46,827 nucleotides of DNA from an uncultured Woeseia sp. (GTDB taxonomy: Bacteria > Pseudomonadota > Gammaproteobacteria > Steroidobacterales > Woeseiaceae): assembly GCA_913031125.1 (NCBI GenBank), contig CAJWFK010000022.1:1-46827 (forward strand). Direction: 5' to 3'. This document shows, in pieces, positions 8,687 through 17,423 of this stretch. Every line of letters starts with the position of its first letter. The stretch's first letter is position 1. A model generated the notes under the pieces. The model was not told where the DNA came from. It made no database searches and worked only from the letters and a program-made list of their open reading frames with translations. The position numbers and the translations under genes are program-made.

Positions 8687-11600
8687 ATGCAACCGACGGG
8701 TAAAACATCCCAAAAAGGAATTATATCGTGGTTTGCGCAGAATCATGTGGCAGCAAATTTGCTGATGGTCATGATTCTAGCACTGGGGATCATGGCATCT
8801 TTTACGATTCGAAAGCAGGTTACTCCGGATTTCACACTGGACATGATTAGCGTCCGGGTTCCCTATCTCGGAGCTGCGCCAGAAGAGGTTGAGGAGGGCG
8901 TCGTCGTAAAGATCGAGGAAGCCATTCAGGATATTCCTGGCATTGAGGAAATAAAGTCAGAGGCTAGTGAAGGGATGGGAAGTGTCACTATTGAGGTTCA
9001 AAGTGGCAGGGATCTGAACGAGGTTTTGACGGAAGTTAAGACCCGAGTTGATGCTATTTCGACGTTCCCTGCTATGACTGAGAAACCCATTATTTATAAG
9101 TTGGAAGTTGAGATTCCTGTAATTTTTGTGTCGATCACGGGTGCAATTGATGAATATGGCCTTAAAGAGTTAGGCCTTGAGATGCGGGATGAGCTTATAC
9201 GCTCTCCGGCTGTAAATAGGGTCCAGATCATAGGTGACCGGGATTACGAGATCAGTATAGAAATTTCAGAATATGTTATGCGGCAGTATGGGCTGACGAT
9301 GACTGAAATTTCTCAGGCGGTCCGTAATTCATCTGTGGATATGCCCGGTGGGGCAATTCGCTCTGAGGGTGGGGATATCCTTTTGCGAACGGAGGGCCAG
9401 GTATACACAGGGGAGGAGTTTGAGCAAATTGTTCTTCGAACCTTTCCAGACGGTACCCGATTAACGTTGGGTGATGTAGCGACCATTCAGGATGGTTTCG
9501 TAGAGACCAGCGGGTATGCGAGATACATGGGCCAACCTTCCGCTTCACTGCAGGTTTTAGCGGTGGGAAATCAAAATGAGCTGGAGACAGCCGCTGCAGT
9601 AAACTCATACGTTGCGGAAAAACGGGAGGCGTTACCTGACAATATAGTTATTGAAACCTGGGTGGACAGATCAGTCTTCCTTGAGCAGCGTCTCGACATG
9701 ATGATCAGTAATATGGTGGCAGGAGCTTTGCTGGTCATCGTAATTTTGTCTCTTTTCCTGCGAGCAAAGGTGGCTGGTTGGGTTATCCTCGGTATTCCTA
9801 TCGCATTTTTCGGGGCGATTTGGCTCATGCCCTATGGGCCATGGCCAGTCTCCATCAACGTTGTTAGCTTATTCGCATTTATTCTGGTGCTGGGTATCGT
9901 GGTGGACGATGCAATTATCATCGGTGAAAGTATTTATACGAAAACCCGTGCGGATGGCCACAATCTAGATAATGTCGTTACGGGTGCACGTCGGGTTGCT
10001 ATTCCAGCGACCTTTGGGGTCTTAACAACCATTGCCGCTTTTGCGCCGATGCTTTTCGTCGGAGGCATTGGCGCTCCCTTTTTCGAATCTTTATCAGTGG
10101 TTGTGATTCTTTGCCTTTTGTTCTCATTGGTGGAGTCTAAACTGATTTTGCCGGCTCACCTTGCCCATACCAGGATAGAGCCTATAGATGACAACGATTT
10201 ATTTCACCCGACACGGGAGATCAGATGGACGGAACAGATCCCGCGATTTTTTCAGAAGATCCAACGCCACGTGCAGATGGGTTTGCATCGGTTGATTAAT
10301 AACTGGTACGCACCTACGTTGGACAAGGCGCTGCGAAACCGAGGTTTAACTTTTACGGTATTTGCGGCCGTGTTGATATTGACTTTGGGTGTTATTAAAA
10401 GTGGATTCATGCGAATCGTGATTTTTCCGGATTTACCGGCTGATTTTATCCAGGTTCAAATGCGTATGCAGAATGGTACGGCACCAGCCGTTCGTGATCG
10501 TGCCCTCGCTACAATAGAACAGGTCGCATTTGATATTAACGATGAATATGTTGCCAGAAGCCCCGGCTCTACAGACCCCATCGACCATTTGGTGGTTTTT
10601 ACGAGCGGGGACACACAAGGCATTATTTTTGCTGAACTGGATGTAAGTGAAGATCGCATACTTACCGGAGAAGAGTTGTTGCCTATCTGGAGGGAGAGGG
10701 TTGGTGAAATCCCGGGTATCAAAGAGTTACTGTTCTCTGGCTCAAATCCGACAGGTGGAGGTGCGCCTCTCAGTTTCCAATTCTCGGGCAATAATTATCG
10801 TTCGCTGATGGAGGCAGCGGAAGAGCTTGAGGAGGAACTTGGAGAATATGATGGTGTATTCGATATAAGGTCTTCAGCAATATCAGGTGGGCAGGAAATC
10901 AGGCTAGAAATCAAACCTGAGGCTGAAGCGCTCGGGTTAACAATGTCATCTCTTGGTCGACAGGTGCGGCAGGCATTCTATGGAGAAGAGGCGCAGCGAA
11001 TTCAACGGGGCAGGAGTGAGTTGAAGGTAATGGTTCGTTATCCATTGGATGAGCGGCGATCAATTGCAGATCTTGAGAATATGATGATTCGAACAGCAGA
11101 CGGCGATGAAGTACCTTTTAATTCGGTAGCTGACGTGTCATTTGGTGAAGCATATTCGAATATTACACGCCAGGATCGCAAACGCGCTGTAGTGGTATCT
11201 GCGGATATTGATGCAGACTCTGTGGAGCCCCGAGAAGTCAGAAAAGATATTGCTGAACAATATATACCTGAGTTGTTATCCCGCCATTCAGGTGTTGAAT
11301 ATAGCTTGGAGGGTGCGAGTCAGGAGGAGGTAGAGTTCTATCGCAATATCACCGCCGCGTCCATCGTTGCGTTATTCCTTATATATGCCTTAATTGCGAT
11401 TCCACTTCGTTCTTACGTCCAGCCATTCATAATTATGTCGGTTATACCTTTTGGGCTGATTGGGGCGGCACTAGGGCATATTCTTCTGGGTGAGGCGATT
11501 AGTATGTTCTCCTTGTTCGGGATCATTGCCTTATCGGGGGTTGTTGTAAACGATAGTCTTATCTTAGTGGACTTTGTGAATAAGGCGCGTGCTGAGGGGA

Positions 11601-11887
11601 TTCCCGCTCATGAAGCGGTAATTCGTTCTGGAACAGAACGTTTTCGACCCATTGTTCTAACCTCATTAACCACGGCGCTTGGGTTGATGCCTATCATGCT
11701 GGAAACGAATATTCAGGCCCGATTTGTCATTCCCATGGCCATTTCATTGAGTTTCGGTATTCTCTTTGCAACGGTGATTACGTTATTCCTGGTTCCGTCC
11801 CTTTATATGTTACGCGAAGATTTTGGACGAATGATGTCAGGAGCTTGGAGGCTCTTGCTAGGTCGTCCAACTGGTAAGGTTGTTTAA
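8687..11887 (+). CDS. RND-family efflux pump permease (AcrB/MdtC-like)
   Basis: At 1066 residues this is a full-length hydrophobe/amphiphile efflux RND pump. It has one N-terminal helix, a large periplasmic loop, a helix cluster, a second periplasmic loop and a final helix cluster. The paired aspartates needed for proton coupling in helix 4 are present as V-V-D-D-A at residues 407-408. The motif P-A-T-F-G-V-L-T-T-I-A-A-F-A-P-M follows at the cytoplasmic end. It exports toxic compounds in exchange for protons as part of a tripartite complex with the adaptor just upstream. The substrate range cannot be predicted. The start ATG has GAGGGAACG upstream. Its 3' end overlaps the convergent zinc peptidase gene by four bases. 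Confidence 0.9.
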   Translation: MQPTGKTSQKGIISWFAQNHVAANLLMVMILALGIMASFTIRKQVTPDFTLDMISVRVPYLGAAPEEVEEGVVVKIEEAIQDIPGIEEIKSEASEGMGSVTIEVQSGRDLNEVLTEVKTRVDAISTFPAMTEKPIIYKLEVEIPVIFVSITGAIDEYGLKELGLEMRDELIRSPAVNRVQIIGDRDYEISIEISEYVMRQYGLTMTEISQAVRNSSVDMPGGAIRSEGGDILLRTEGQVYTGEEFEQIVLRTFPDGTRLTLGDVATIQDGFVETSGYARYMGQPSASLQVLAVGNQNELETAAAVNSYVAEKREALPDNIVIETWVDRSVFLEQRLDMMISNMVAGALLVIVILSLFLRAKVAGWVILGIPIAFFGAIWLMPYGPWPVSINVVSLFAFILVLGIVVDDAIIIGESIYTKTRADGHNLDNVVTGARRVAIPATFGVLTTIAAFAPMLFVGGIGAPFFESLSVVVILCLLFSLVESKLILPAHLAHTRIEPIDDNDLFHPTREIRWTEQIPRFFQKIQRHVQMGLHRLINNWYAPTLDKALRNRGLTFTVFAAVLILTLGVIKSGFMRIVIFPDLPADFIQVQMRMQNGTAPAVRDRALATIEQVAFDINDEYVARSPGSTDPIDHLVVFTSGDTQGIIFAELDVSEDRILTGEELLPIWRERVGEIPGIKELLFSGSNPTGGGAPLSFQFSGNNYRSLMEAAEELEEELGEYDGVFDIRSSAISGGQEIRLEIKPEAEALGLTMSSLGRQVRQAFYGEEAQRIQRGRSELKVMVRYPLDERRSIADLENMMIRTADGDEVPFNSVADVSFGEAYSNITRQDRKRAVVVSADIDADSVEPREVRKDIAEQYIPELLSRHSGVEYSLEGASQEEVEFYRNITAASIVALFLIYALIAIPLRSYVQPFIIMSVIPFGLIGAALGHILLGEAISMFSLFGIIALSGVVVNDSLILVDFVNKARAEGIPAHEAVIRSGTERFRPIVLTSLTTALGLMPIMLETNIQARFVIPMAISLSFGILFATVITLFLVPSLYMLREDFGRMMSGAWRLLLGRPTGKVV

Positions 11888-12567
11888 CGCCTAAGAATTG
11901 CAAACCAACGGGCGATGTTCAGGAGGCTGGTCAGTGAAGCCGATACGTAGGTAAGGGCCGCAGCGCGTAAAAGCCGCCTTGCGTGTTTTCTATCGGGCTT
12001 CTTTAAAATCTTATTTTTTTCCAGCATGGGTAGGGCGCGATTAAAGCTTGCGTCTAATTCTGTAGGAAGGGTAACCAAGTGCACTACCGTTGCGGTACCT
12101 AACGTTAATAATCCGCCAAGGAACATCATAATTCCTAGTCCCGGAATGCGGGTTAATGCACCCATGAAAGGCGCGAGCATTAGTATTCCAGCACCAAGTT
12201 TTTCAAATTTTTTTGCCGCCTTTACGAGGTGTGTCCGGTATCGGAGTGGTTTGTATCCAGTATGATCTTGCAGCGCGTGACCGACTTCATGTGCGGCCAC
12301 AGTGATAGCGGTTAAAGATCGACCATTGAATTTCTCCGGCGTGAGTCGAACCGCTTTTGCAAGCGGATCATAGTGGTCACCTTCCTTGGTTTCTTCAACC
12401 TCAACACCTGACATACCGTGTTGGTCCAGCAGATGGCGAGCCAGCTGTTGCCCGGTTCCGGAGTATCGGTCAGGGGGCTTTGAATACTTCTGTAACACGT
12501 GTTTAACCCAGAGTCCTGGGAGGAAAACAATCGCCGCCGTTAGAAGACCAATTAGAAGGAAGCCCAT
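11884..12567 (-). CDS. Membrane zinc metallopeptidase, YugP-like family
   Basis: The 227-residue protein has an N-terminal helix, the zinc motif H-E-V-G-H (H93, E94, H97), and two more hydrophobic segments around residues 125-165. This is the layout of the YugP-like zinc-dependent membrane peptidases, whose biological role is poorly known. The third ligand may be a Glu in the later T-E-L-D-A-S-F segment, which is conserved in the family. The gene starts 11 bases after the stop of the M20 peptidase gene on the same strand, so the two probably form an operon. It ends inside the convergent RND pump gene by four bases. Confidence 0.8.
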   Translation of the reverse strand: MGFLLIGLLTAAIVFLPGLWVKHVLQKYSKPPDRYSGTGQQLARHLLDQHGMSGVEVEETKEGDHYDPLAKAVRLTPEKFNGRSLTAITVAAHEVGHALQDHTGYKPLRYRTHLVKAAKKFEKLGAGILMLAPFMGALTRIPGLGIMMFLGGLLTLGTATVVHLVTLPTELDASFNRALPMLEKNKILKKPDRKHARRLLRAAALTYVSASLTSLLNIARWFAILRR

Positions 12568-12578
12568 TGACGTGGCCG

Positions 12579-13988
12579 CTATTCAGATGCGGCTATTGCA
12601 AGGATGGTGTACCAAATAAATTCTACTAACTGCTTGATTGAATCCTCCGAAACCCGTTCATTATCACCATGTGCACCATTTCCGCTATTAAGTTCCTCCA
12701 CTGATCGAATGGCACCGATTCCATAAGCCGGTACCCCTCTCGCCCGAATCTGTGCCATGTCTGTAGCGCCGGTTGACATTCTTGGCAATATGGTTGCATC
12801 TGGGTACATTTCACTGGCGACCGTCTCAAGTACCTGGAACATTTCATTGTCGACTGGCGAGGTAGGCGAAACCGGACGATAAATAGCCTCCGGTACTACC
12901 TGAATGCTCGGGTTATCAATGATTTCCCGCATCTGGTCATAAAAAGCGTCTACATCCTCGTCGGGTAGCATGCGTATATCCAGCATAGCGGAGGCCTCTG
13001 ATGGAATGACATTTTTGCGAAATCCGCCATCAATAATTGTTGGCACGATGGAGCTGCGGAGCACTGAATAATGAAAAGGATAACTTTCTAAAAAATATTG
13101 TTGAATTTCTTCGGTCTCTTCCGGATTTTCGATGTTCCTGTACCTCCAGGCATCTTCCTCAGAAGACATGGCAGCTAAACGTTCGAAATACGCGCGGGTG
13201 GTCGAGTTAAGGCGCATCTCGGTATGCCATTCACCTAGTCGAGAAACTGCTTTGGCAATTGCTGTTATCGGATTGTCTAAGCGAGGTACCGAGCCATGTC
13301 CGGCTGTACCTGTCGCTATTAATGTAGCCCGTCGCGGTGTTTTCTCAGCCGTCTGAATGCCCACAACTTCAACCCCATGATCTCCAAGAACATTACCGCC
13401 ACCTTCTGCCAAGCAGAATTCTGCTTCTATTTTGTCCCAATGGTGATCGATCATGTAATTGATACCGACCTCAGGCGTGCCTTCCTCACCTGATTCCGCC
13501 AAGAAAATAATATCTCGATCTAATTCCACTTCATAACGGTGCAAAAGGAGCATGAGCATTAAACCGGCGGTTACGTTGTCCTTGTCATCAAGTGTGCCGC
13601 GGCCGTAGATCCAGCCGTCTTTACGCAGACCACCAAATGGCTCCTCAGTCCATTTCTCGGCCTGTACTCCGACGACATCGGTATGTCCCATCACTAGGAT
13701 AGGTCTTTTAGACCCATTGCCCTTGTAACGTGCAACCAGGTTGGCCCGGTCTGGGTCAAGTGCATATAGATCAGATGAAATATCCTCAGCTGCTAATGCT
13801 TTTTGCAGGTAGACCGCAGCCTCTGTTTCATTACCAGGAGGATTAGACGTGTTAATTCTAACCAGGTTTATTAGGTGATTAATTGATTCCTCACCAACTT
13901 CTTCCCAGTCGATCAGGTAATTGCCTTGTGCCGATAAAGCTATAGGTGAAAGAAGTACTAAAAGCGTTAATCTGGATAAACGGCGCAT
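12579..13988 (-). CDS. Exported M20-family metallopeptidase
   Basis: The 469-residue protein has a cleavable signal peptide (cleavage likely after A-L-S-A). The M20 dizinc site is complete: G-H-T-D-V-V, G-R-G-T-L-D-D-K-D, E-S-G-E-E-G with the catalytic Glu, C-L-A-E-G-G-G, and the late G-A-H-G-D-N-E. The dimerisation domain sits in the middle (about residues 210-330). M20 enzymes hydrolyse dipeptides, acylated amino acids or small peptides; with a signal peptide it should act in the periplasm. It is the first gene of a two-gene unit with the zinc peptidase at 11884-12567. Confidence 0.85.
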   Translation of the reverse strand: MRRLSRLTLLVLLSPIALSAQGNYLIDWEEVGEESINHLINLVRINTSNPPGNETEAAVYLQKALAAEDISSDLYALDPDRANLVARYKGNGSKRPILVMGHTDVVGVQAEKWTEEPFGGLRKDGWIYGRGTLDDKDNVTAGLMLMLLLHRYEVELDRDIIFLAESGEEGTPEVGINYMIDHHWDKIEAEFCLAEGGGNVLGDHGVEVVGIQTAEKTPRRATLIATGTAGHGSVPRLDNPITAIAKAVSRLGEWHTEMRLNSTTRAYFERLAAMSSEEDAWRYRNIENPEETEEIQQYFLESYPFHYSVLRSSIVPTIIDGGFRKNVIPSEASAMLDIRMLPDEDVDAFYDQMREIIDNPSIQVVPEAIYRPVSPTSPVDNEMFQVLETVASEMYPDATILPRMSTGATDMAQIRARGVPAYGIGAIRSVEELNSGNGAHGDNERVSEDSIKQLVEFIWYTILAIAASE

Positions 13989-14046
13989 ACGAAAATCCCA
14001 GCGTTGAATAGAAGGGGGGGATTTTACCCAAATTTTAGGATTGTAT

Positions 14047-14301
14047 TCAGATTTGAAGTTCTCGTTGTCCAGGTTGCCAGTGGGCTAGGTTGATATTAGC
14101 CGTTCCAATACCAATCGAACGTACCCATTTTGCTGCAGCATCGAGGGTAACCCAGGTTTTTACCTTTCCTTTATTTGTCTCTGCCGTTACTGAACCATTC
14201 GGGGTATTGGCTTCTATGTGAAAGCGGGCGCCATTGCCAATAATGCTGATCTTTTTTATGGCACCTGCGGTCACTAAAGCCTTCATCGTTTTTTCTTCCA
14301 T
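14047..14301 (-). CDS. Small ParC-like protein, partner of the ribbon-helix-helix gene
   Basis: The 84-residue protein reads as beta strands (K-K-I-S-I-I-G, A-R-F-H-I-E-A, V-T-A-E-T) followed by a helix T-L-D-A-A-A-K-W-V-R and a strand after I-G-I-G. This resembles small proteins annotated as ParC-family partition-associated on plasmids and islands, where A-G-A-(I/V)-x-x-(I/V) and T-L-(D/E)-x-(A/L)-A-x-x-(L/V) recur. I recognise the pattern only and cannot confirm it. The start at 14301 has AAGGAACTGAA directly upstream; the stop of the preceding gene is one base away, so translation is tightly coupled. A longer in-frame start at 14343 lies inside the upstream gene and is unlikely. Confidence 0.55.
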   Translation of the reverse strand: MEEKTMKALVTAGAIKKISIIGNGARFHIEANTPNGSVTAETNKGKVKTWVTLDAAAKWVRSIGIGTANINLAHWQPGQRELQI

Positions 14302-14302
14302 T

Positions 14303-14488
14303 TCAGTTCCTTGAAAGCCTTTCAGATGTTTCTGGAATGACAATGCCGGCGTTATCGCAGTGTCGGCGAATCAGCATTTCAACCATATTTGCAACACTCC
14401 TATGTTCAAGGTGCGCGGCTTCGCGCACAGCACTCTTAACGGCAGGTGCTATACGGAGGTTTAGCGTTGCAATTTTGGTTTTAGGCAT
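14303..14488 (-). CDS. Ribbon-helix-helix (CopG/Arc-like) small DNA-binding protein
   Basis: The 61-residue protein starts with a polar strand (T-L-N-L-R-I) and is followed by P-A-V-K-S-A-V-R-E-A-A and S-V-A-N-M-V-E-M-L-I-R-R-H-C, a classic ribbon-helix-helix: one beta strand inserting in the DNA groove and two helices for dimerisation. Such proteins are repressors, often antitoxins or partition/replication regulators that control their own operon. The frame is open upstream to 14542, but a good promoter overlaps that extension (14519-14547), so I place the start at the ATG at 14488. It is followed after one base by the ParC-like gene. Confidence 0.65.
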   Translation of the reverse strand: MPKTKIATLNLRIAPAVKSAVREAAHLEHRSVANMVEMLIRRHCDNAGIVIPETSERLSRN

Positions 14489-14518
14489 AAAAGTCGAATA
14501 TGTAGCAAAAGCACTGTT

Positions 14519-14547
14519 AATGTAACGCATTTTACTATGCATTTCAA
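14519..14547 (-). promoter_or_regulatory. Sigma-70-type promoter of the ribbon-helix-helix/ParC-like pair
   Basis: On the minus strand TTGAAA (14547-14542) is followed after exactly 17 bases by TACATT (14524-14519). The expected transcription start lies about 25 bases before the ATG at 14488. Its position inside the longer possible reading frame supports the shorter protein start. No operator palindrome is obvious. Confidence 0.5.
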
Positions 14548-14611
14548 CTGCAATCTACAGTTATGCCTCAGGGTTACACCTTGCTAATGTCAGATTTATT
14601 TCCTTTTAAAG

Positions 14612-15919
14612 TTAATTATTTATAGAGATAAACGCAGGTGGTTTCTCATCAGGCACTTGGAGATACCGATCCCGTAGAAGAGTTTGGCGATTTTGCATGG
14701 ATATGCTTTCTCCCTTTATGAATACCTGTTCGGGATAACTGGTTATCTCGAGCGGATCGGCCCCCCAGATGACAAGGTCCGCCTCTTTACCCTTTTCGAG
14801 GCTACCGACACTTCCATCAACCCCCCAAATTTCGGCTGGCCTGAGTGTGACGGCGACCAGGGCTTCATCCCAGGAAAGTCCATTAGCAACAGCGTTTCCT
14901 GCCGATTGTGTGATTAAACGAGCATTGTGGGTTTGTGCGCCAGCTCCAAAGGCAAAGGGAACTCCTGCATCCGCTAGCAGCTTTGCAGAGTCAAGACGTG
15001 CATTAATACGTTCAAAATTATTGGGTAAGTTATTAATACCATCTAAAATCACAGGTACATTGCTCTTAGCAATTTCCTCTGCAACCATCCACGCTTCAGC
15101 ACCGCCACTGATAATTGCCTCTATTCCATAATCCTCGGCTACCGTTAGGACTACCGAAATATCTATAGCTCTATTTACCCGGAATAGCATGGCTTTTGTT
15201 CCCGCCAGCACGTCACCTAGAATTTCCAGGTCATCAGAACTCACTGAATAGGCCCGCCGCTCACCGCGTTGAAATGCAGCTTTATTAAGTCGATAGTCTA
15301 TAGCATCATTAAGGGCAGATTTAAGCACCTGGATCGCAGTTGCACGGGACCCTCCCGAAAGAGCGCTTCCGGATTCACCGAAGTTCACTACGACGATGGC
15401 CCCTCGTTTAGTTAAAAACCCAGGTTCATTTCCTAGGTGAACGACGCTGCCTAATCCCGATATCACGTGGCTAGAGTTACCATCGCTGTCTGATCGGGAA
15501 GCCTGCGGGGTAATGCCGGCTCGAGTTACACCATCGACACGACTTATACCTACAATCAGGGACCTTGGGTTAAAGGCATTCGCGATATCAAAGCTTGCCG
15601 CAAATTCGTTACCGCGTTGCGTTGCATCATTCGTGCCGGCTACTGCTCCGACCTCACTCAGGCCAATTTCCCCTAAAGGTGAAAATAGGCCTGGAGTTAT
15701 GATCTTATTCGAGGCATTTATATGCGTTGAACCTTCCGGCACTGAGAGTTCTTGTCCGATATCGATAATGTGACCGTCTTCAATAATGATAGTACCGTTA
15801 TTAAGTATCCCGGAAGGGCTAACTGTGTGAACCGTTGCACCAGTGATTGCGATAGTGTCTGCACTAGCTGAATTCATAGCTACCATGCTTAAGCAAATTA
15901 GTATGCACCTTATATTCAT
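14612..15919 (-). CDS. Exported amidohydrolase-like protein lacking the metal-binding histidines
   Basis: The 435-residue protein has a signal peptide (about 20 residues, cleavage after S-A-S-A) and the full amidohydrolase frame: the early beta domain, I-I-T-P-G-L, and the closing G-S-V-G-S-L-E-K-G-K-E-A-D-L-V-I-W. Where the first metal motif (D-x-H-x-H) should be it has F-S-P-L-G-E, and where the catalytic Asp should be it has G-A-G-A-Q-T. Both are missing, so it is probably not a metal-dependent hydrolase by itself. The start at 15919 has GGGGGTG six bases upstream and overlaps the stop of the preceding active amidohydrolase (ATGA). The two are clearly a translational pair; I infer a heteromeric or accessory role. 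Confidence 0.75.
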   Translation of the reverse strand: MNIRCILICLSMVAMNSASADTIAITGATVHTVSPSGILNNGTIIIEDGHIIDIGQELSVPEGSTHINASNKIITPGLFSPLGEIGLSEVGAVAGTNDATQRGNEFAASFDIANAFNPRSLIVGISRVDGVTRAGITPQASRSDSDGNSSHVISGLGSVVHLGNEPGFLTKRGAIVVVNFGESGSALSGGSRATAIQVLKSALNDAIDYRLNKAAFQRGERRAYSVSSDDLEILGDVLAGTKAMLFRVNRAIDISVVLTVAEDYGIEAIISGGAEAWMVAEEIAKSNVPVILDGINNLPNNFERINARLDSAKLLADAGVPFAFGAGAQTHNARLITQSAGNAVANGLSWDEALVAVTLRPAEIWGVDGSVGSLEKGKEADLVIWGADPLEITSYPEQVFIKGESISMQNRQTLLRDRYLQVPDEKPPAFISINN

Positions 15920-17283
15920 TGGGCACCCCCATGCCATGCTGCCGTGCCTAGGCTGAAATCGGTTACTGGATTCACGGATGGATTCTCCCGGTCATAGACA
16001 AGTGAACCATCGACATAGACCTTTTGTGCTTTGGTATAGACGCTAAAGGGATTTCCATCCCAAACAGTTATATCAGCCATCTTTCCCGGCTCTAATGTGC
16101 CGGTAACGTCATCGATACCTAGTGCCTTGGCCGCATTGGATGTAATCCAGCTAATTGCCCGTTCGGCAGGTATATTGAGCCCTACCCGGGATGCGGCGCC
16201 CATGACTTTAGCGGTTTCTTGATTGAGCCGCTGAATACCGATCGCACTATCCGAATGGATTACAGTACAGGCGTCAGCACGGTCCAGAATTGCTGCGTTT
16301 TCCCGTATGCCATCGAACGCTTCCATCTTAAATCCATACCAATCCGCCCAGATGGCTGCACATGTACCGTTTTCCCTTAAAAGATCCGCAATTTTGTAGG
16401 CCTCCACGCCGTGGTGGAATGCAGCGATTGTGTAATCAAATTCTTTCGCTATTTCAAACATTACCGCCATTTCGTCGGCCCGGTAACAGTGATTGTGGAC
16501 CAGGATATCGCCATCTAGCACTCCAGCGAGTGTTTCCAGTTTAAGGTCACGCTTTGGAGGTTCCCCTTTGCCTTTCTTAGCTGCATTAAGTTTTTTTCGG
16601 TACTCCACGGCATCAATCCAGGCTGATCGATAGCCTGCAACATTCCCCATTCGAGTGGCTGGTGACCGTCCTTTGCTGCCATAAACACGTTTTGGATTTT
16701 CGCCGCATGCCATTTTTAATCCATGTGGTGCGTCCGGGAATTTCATTTGCATAACCGATTGTCCCGGCACATTTTTTAGCGTCACCCCGCGCCCACCAAA
16801 AAGGTTTGCGGACCCAGGCAAAACTTGTAGGGAAGTAACTCCACCTGCAAGCGCTGCTACAAATCCCGGGTCTTGTGGCCAGACGCTGTGCTCAGCCCAA
16901 ACCTCTGCCGTGTTTGGTGCGGTTGCTTCGTTACCGTCAGAATGTGCCCGTACGCCAGGTGAAGGATAAACGCCAAGGTGCGAATGGACATCGATAATGC
17001 CCGGGGTTATCCATTTCCCATGAACGTCAACCACGTCAATGTCAGTGGTATCGAGTTCCTTATCGATATCAATAATGATGCCGTCTCGCATGAGAATATC
17101 GGTCCCTTCCAGACGGGCGCCAGTTCCGGTCAGGATAGTTCCGCCACGCAAAATTGTTGCCTCAGAGGGAAGTGCGCGATAAGTGCTATCGAAAGGGTTC
17201 GTCGTTGAATCATTCTGGGTCTCGCAGCTAGTAATGAGAAATGCTGCGTAAATAGAAAGAACGCTTAGCTTCTGTATTTGCAT
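15916..17283 (-). CDS. Amidohydrolase-superfamily lipoprotein (metal site intact)
   Basis: The 455-residue protein has a lipoprotein signal (I-T-S-C, Cys20). The metal ligands are in place: I-D-V-H-S-H for the first pair, V-H-N-H and A-A-F-H-H in the barrel, and the catalytic Asp in V-I-H-S-D-S-A. The C-terminal G-T-L-E-P-G-K-M-A-D-I-T-V-W returns to the beta domain. It should hydrolyse an amide, cyclic amide or similar bond in the periplasm; imidazolonepropionase-like and peptide-related activities are known in this branch, but the substrate cannot be told. A lysine-rich insertion (about residues 235-255) is unusual. Its start codon and Shine-Dalgarno are part of the inverted repeat shared with the divergent soxC-like gene. 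Confidence 0.8.
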   Translation of the reverse strand: MQIQKLSVLSIYAAFLITSCETQNDSTTNPFDSTYRALPSEATILRGGTILTGTGARLEGTDILMRDGIIIDIDKELDTTDIDVVDVHGKWITPGIIDVHSHLGVYPSPGVRAHSDGNEATAPNTAEVWAEHSVWPQDPGFVAALAGGVTSLQVLPGSANLFGGRGVTLKNVPGQSVMQMKFPDAPHGLKMACGENPKRVYGSKGRSPATRMGNVAGYRSAWIDAVEYRKKLNAAKKGKGEPPKRDLKLETLAGVLDGDILVHNHCYRADEMAVMFEIAKEFDYTIAAFHHGVEAYKIADLLRENGTCAAIWADWYGFKMEAFDGIRENAAILDRADACTVIHSDSAIGIQRLNQETAKVMGAASRVGLNIPAERAISWITSNAAKALGIDDVTGTLEPGKMADITVWDGNPFSVYTKAQKVYVDGSLVYDRENPSVNPVTDFSLGTAAWHGGAQ

Positions 17284-17423
17284 TTTAGCTCCGGTATCTT
17301 TTTCGGATGTTATTCTTATTTTCTGTAGTCAGAATAACAGAGAGGTCTGTACCTTGCAGCGCAGCTGTCGGATACAATAAGAATGGCAGATAGATAGGTC
17401 ATAACAAAATCGGAGCTAAAATG
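17281..17423. repeat. 13-bp perfect inverted repeat bounding the divergent promoter region
   Basis: CATTTTAGCTCCG at 17281-17293 is the exact reverse complement of CGGAGCTAAAATG at 17411-17423. Each arm holds the start codon and Shine-Dalgarno (GGAG, six bases before ATG) of one of the two divergent genes: the amidohydrolase (minus) and the soxC-like gene (plus). The 117 bases between carry the promoters and a second, shorter inverted repeat. Identical leaders may serve matched translation, or the arms may be recombination sites that flip the segment. No invertase gene is in the window. A TACAAT at about 17375 is a possible -10 for the plus-strand gene. Confidence 0.8.
17308..17339. promoter_or_regulatory. 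Operator-like inverted repeat (9-bp arms)
   Basis: TGTTATTCT (17308-17316) and AGAATAACA (17331-17339) are perfect reverse complements separated by 14 bases. The site lies in the divergent region between the amidohydrolase pair and the soxC-like gene, close to the amidohydrolase start. Such an arrangement fits a dimeric regulator; without a T-run it is not a good terminator. The regulator is not encoded nearby. Confidence 0.45.
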
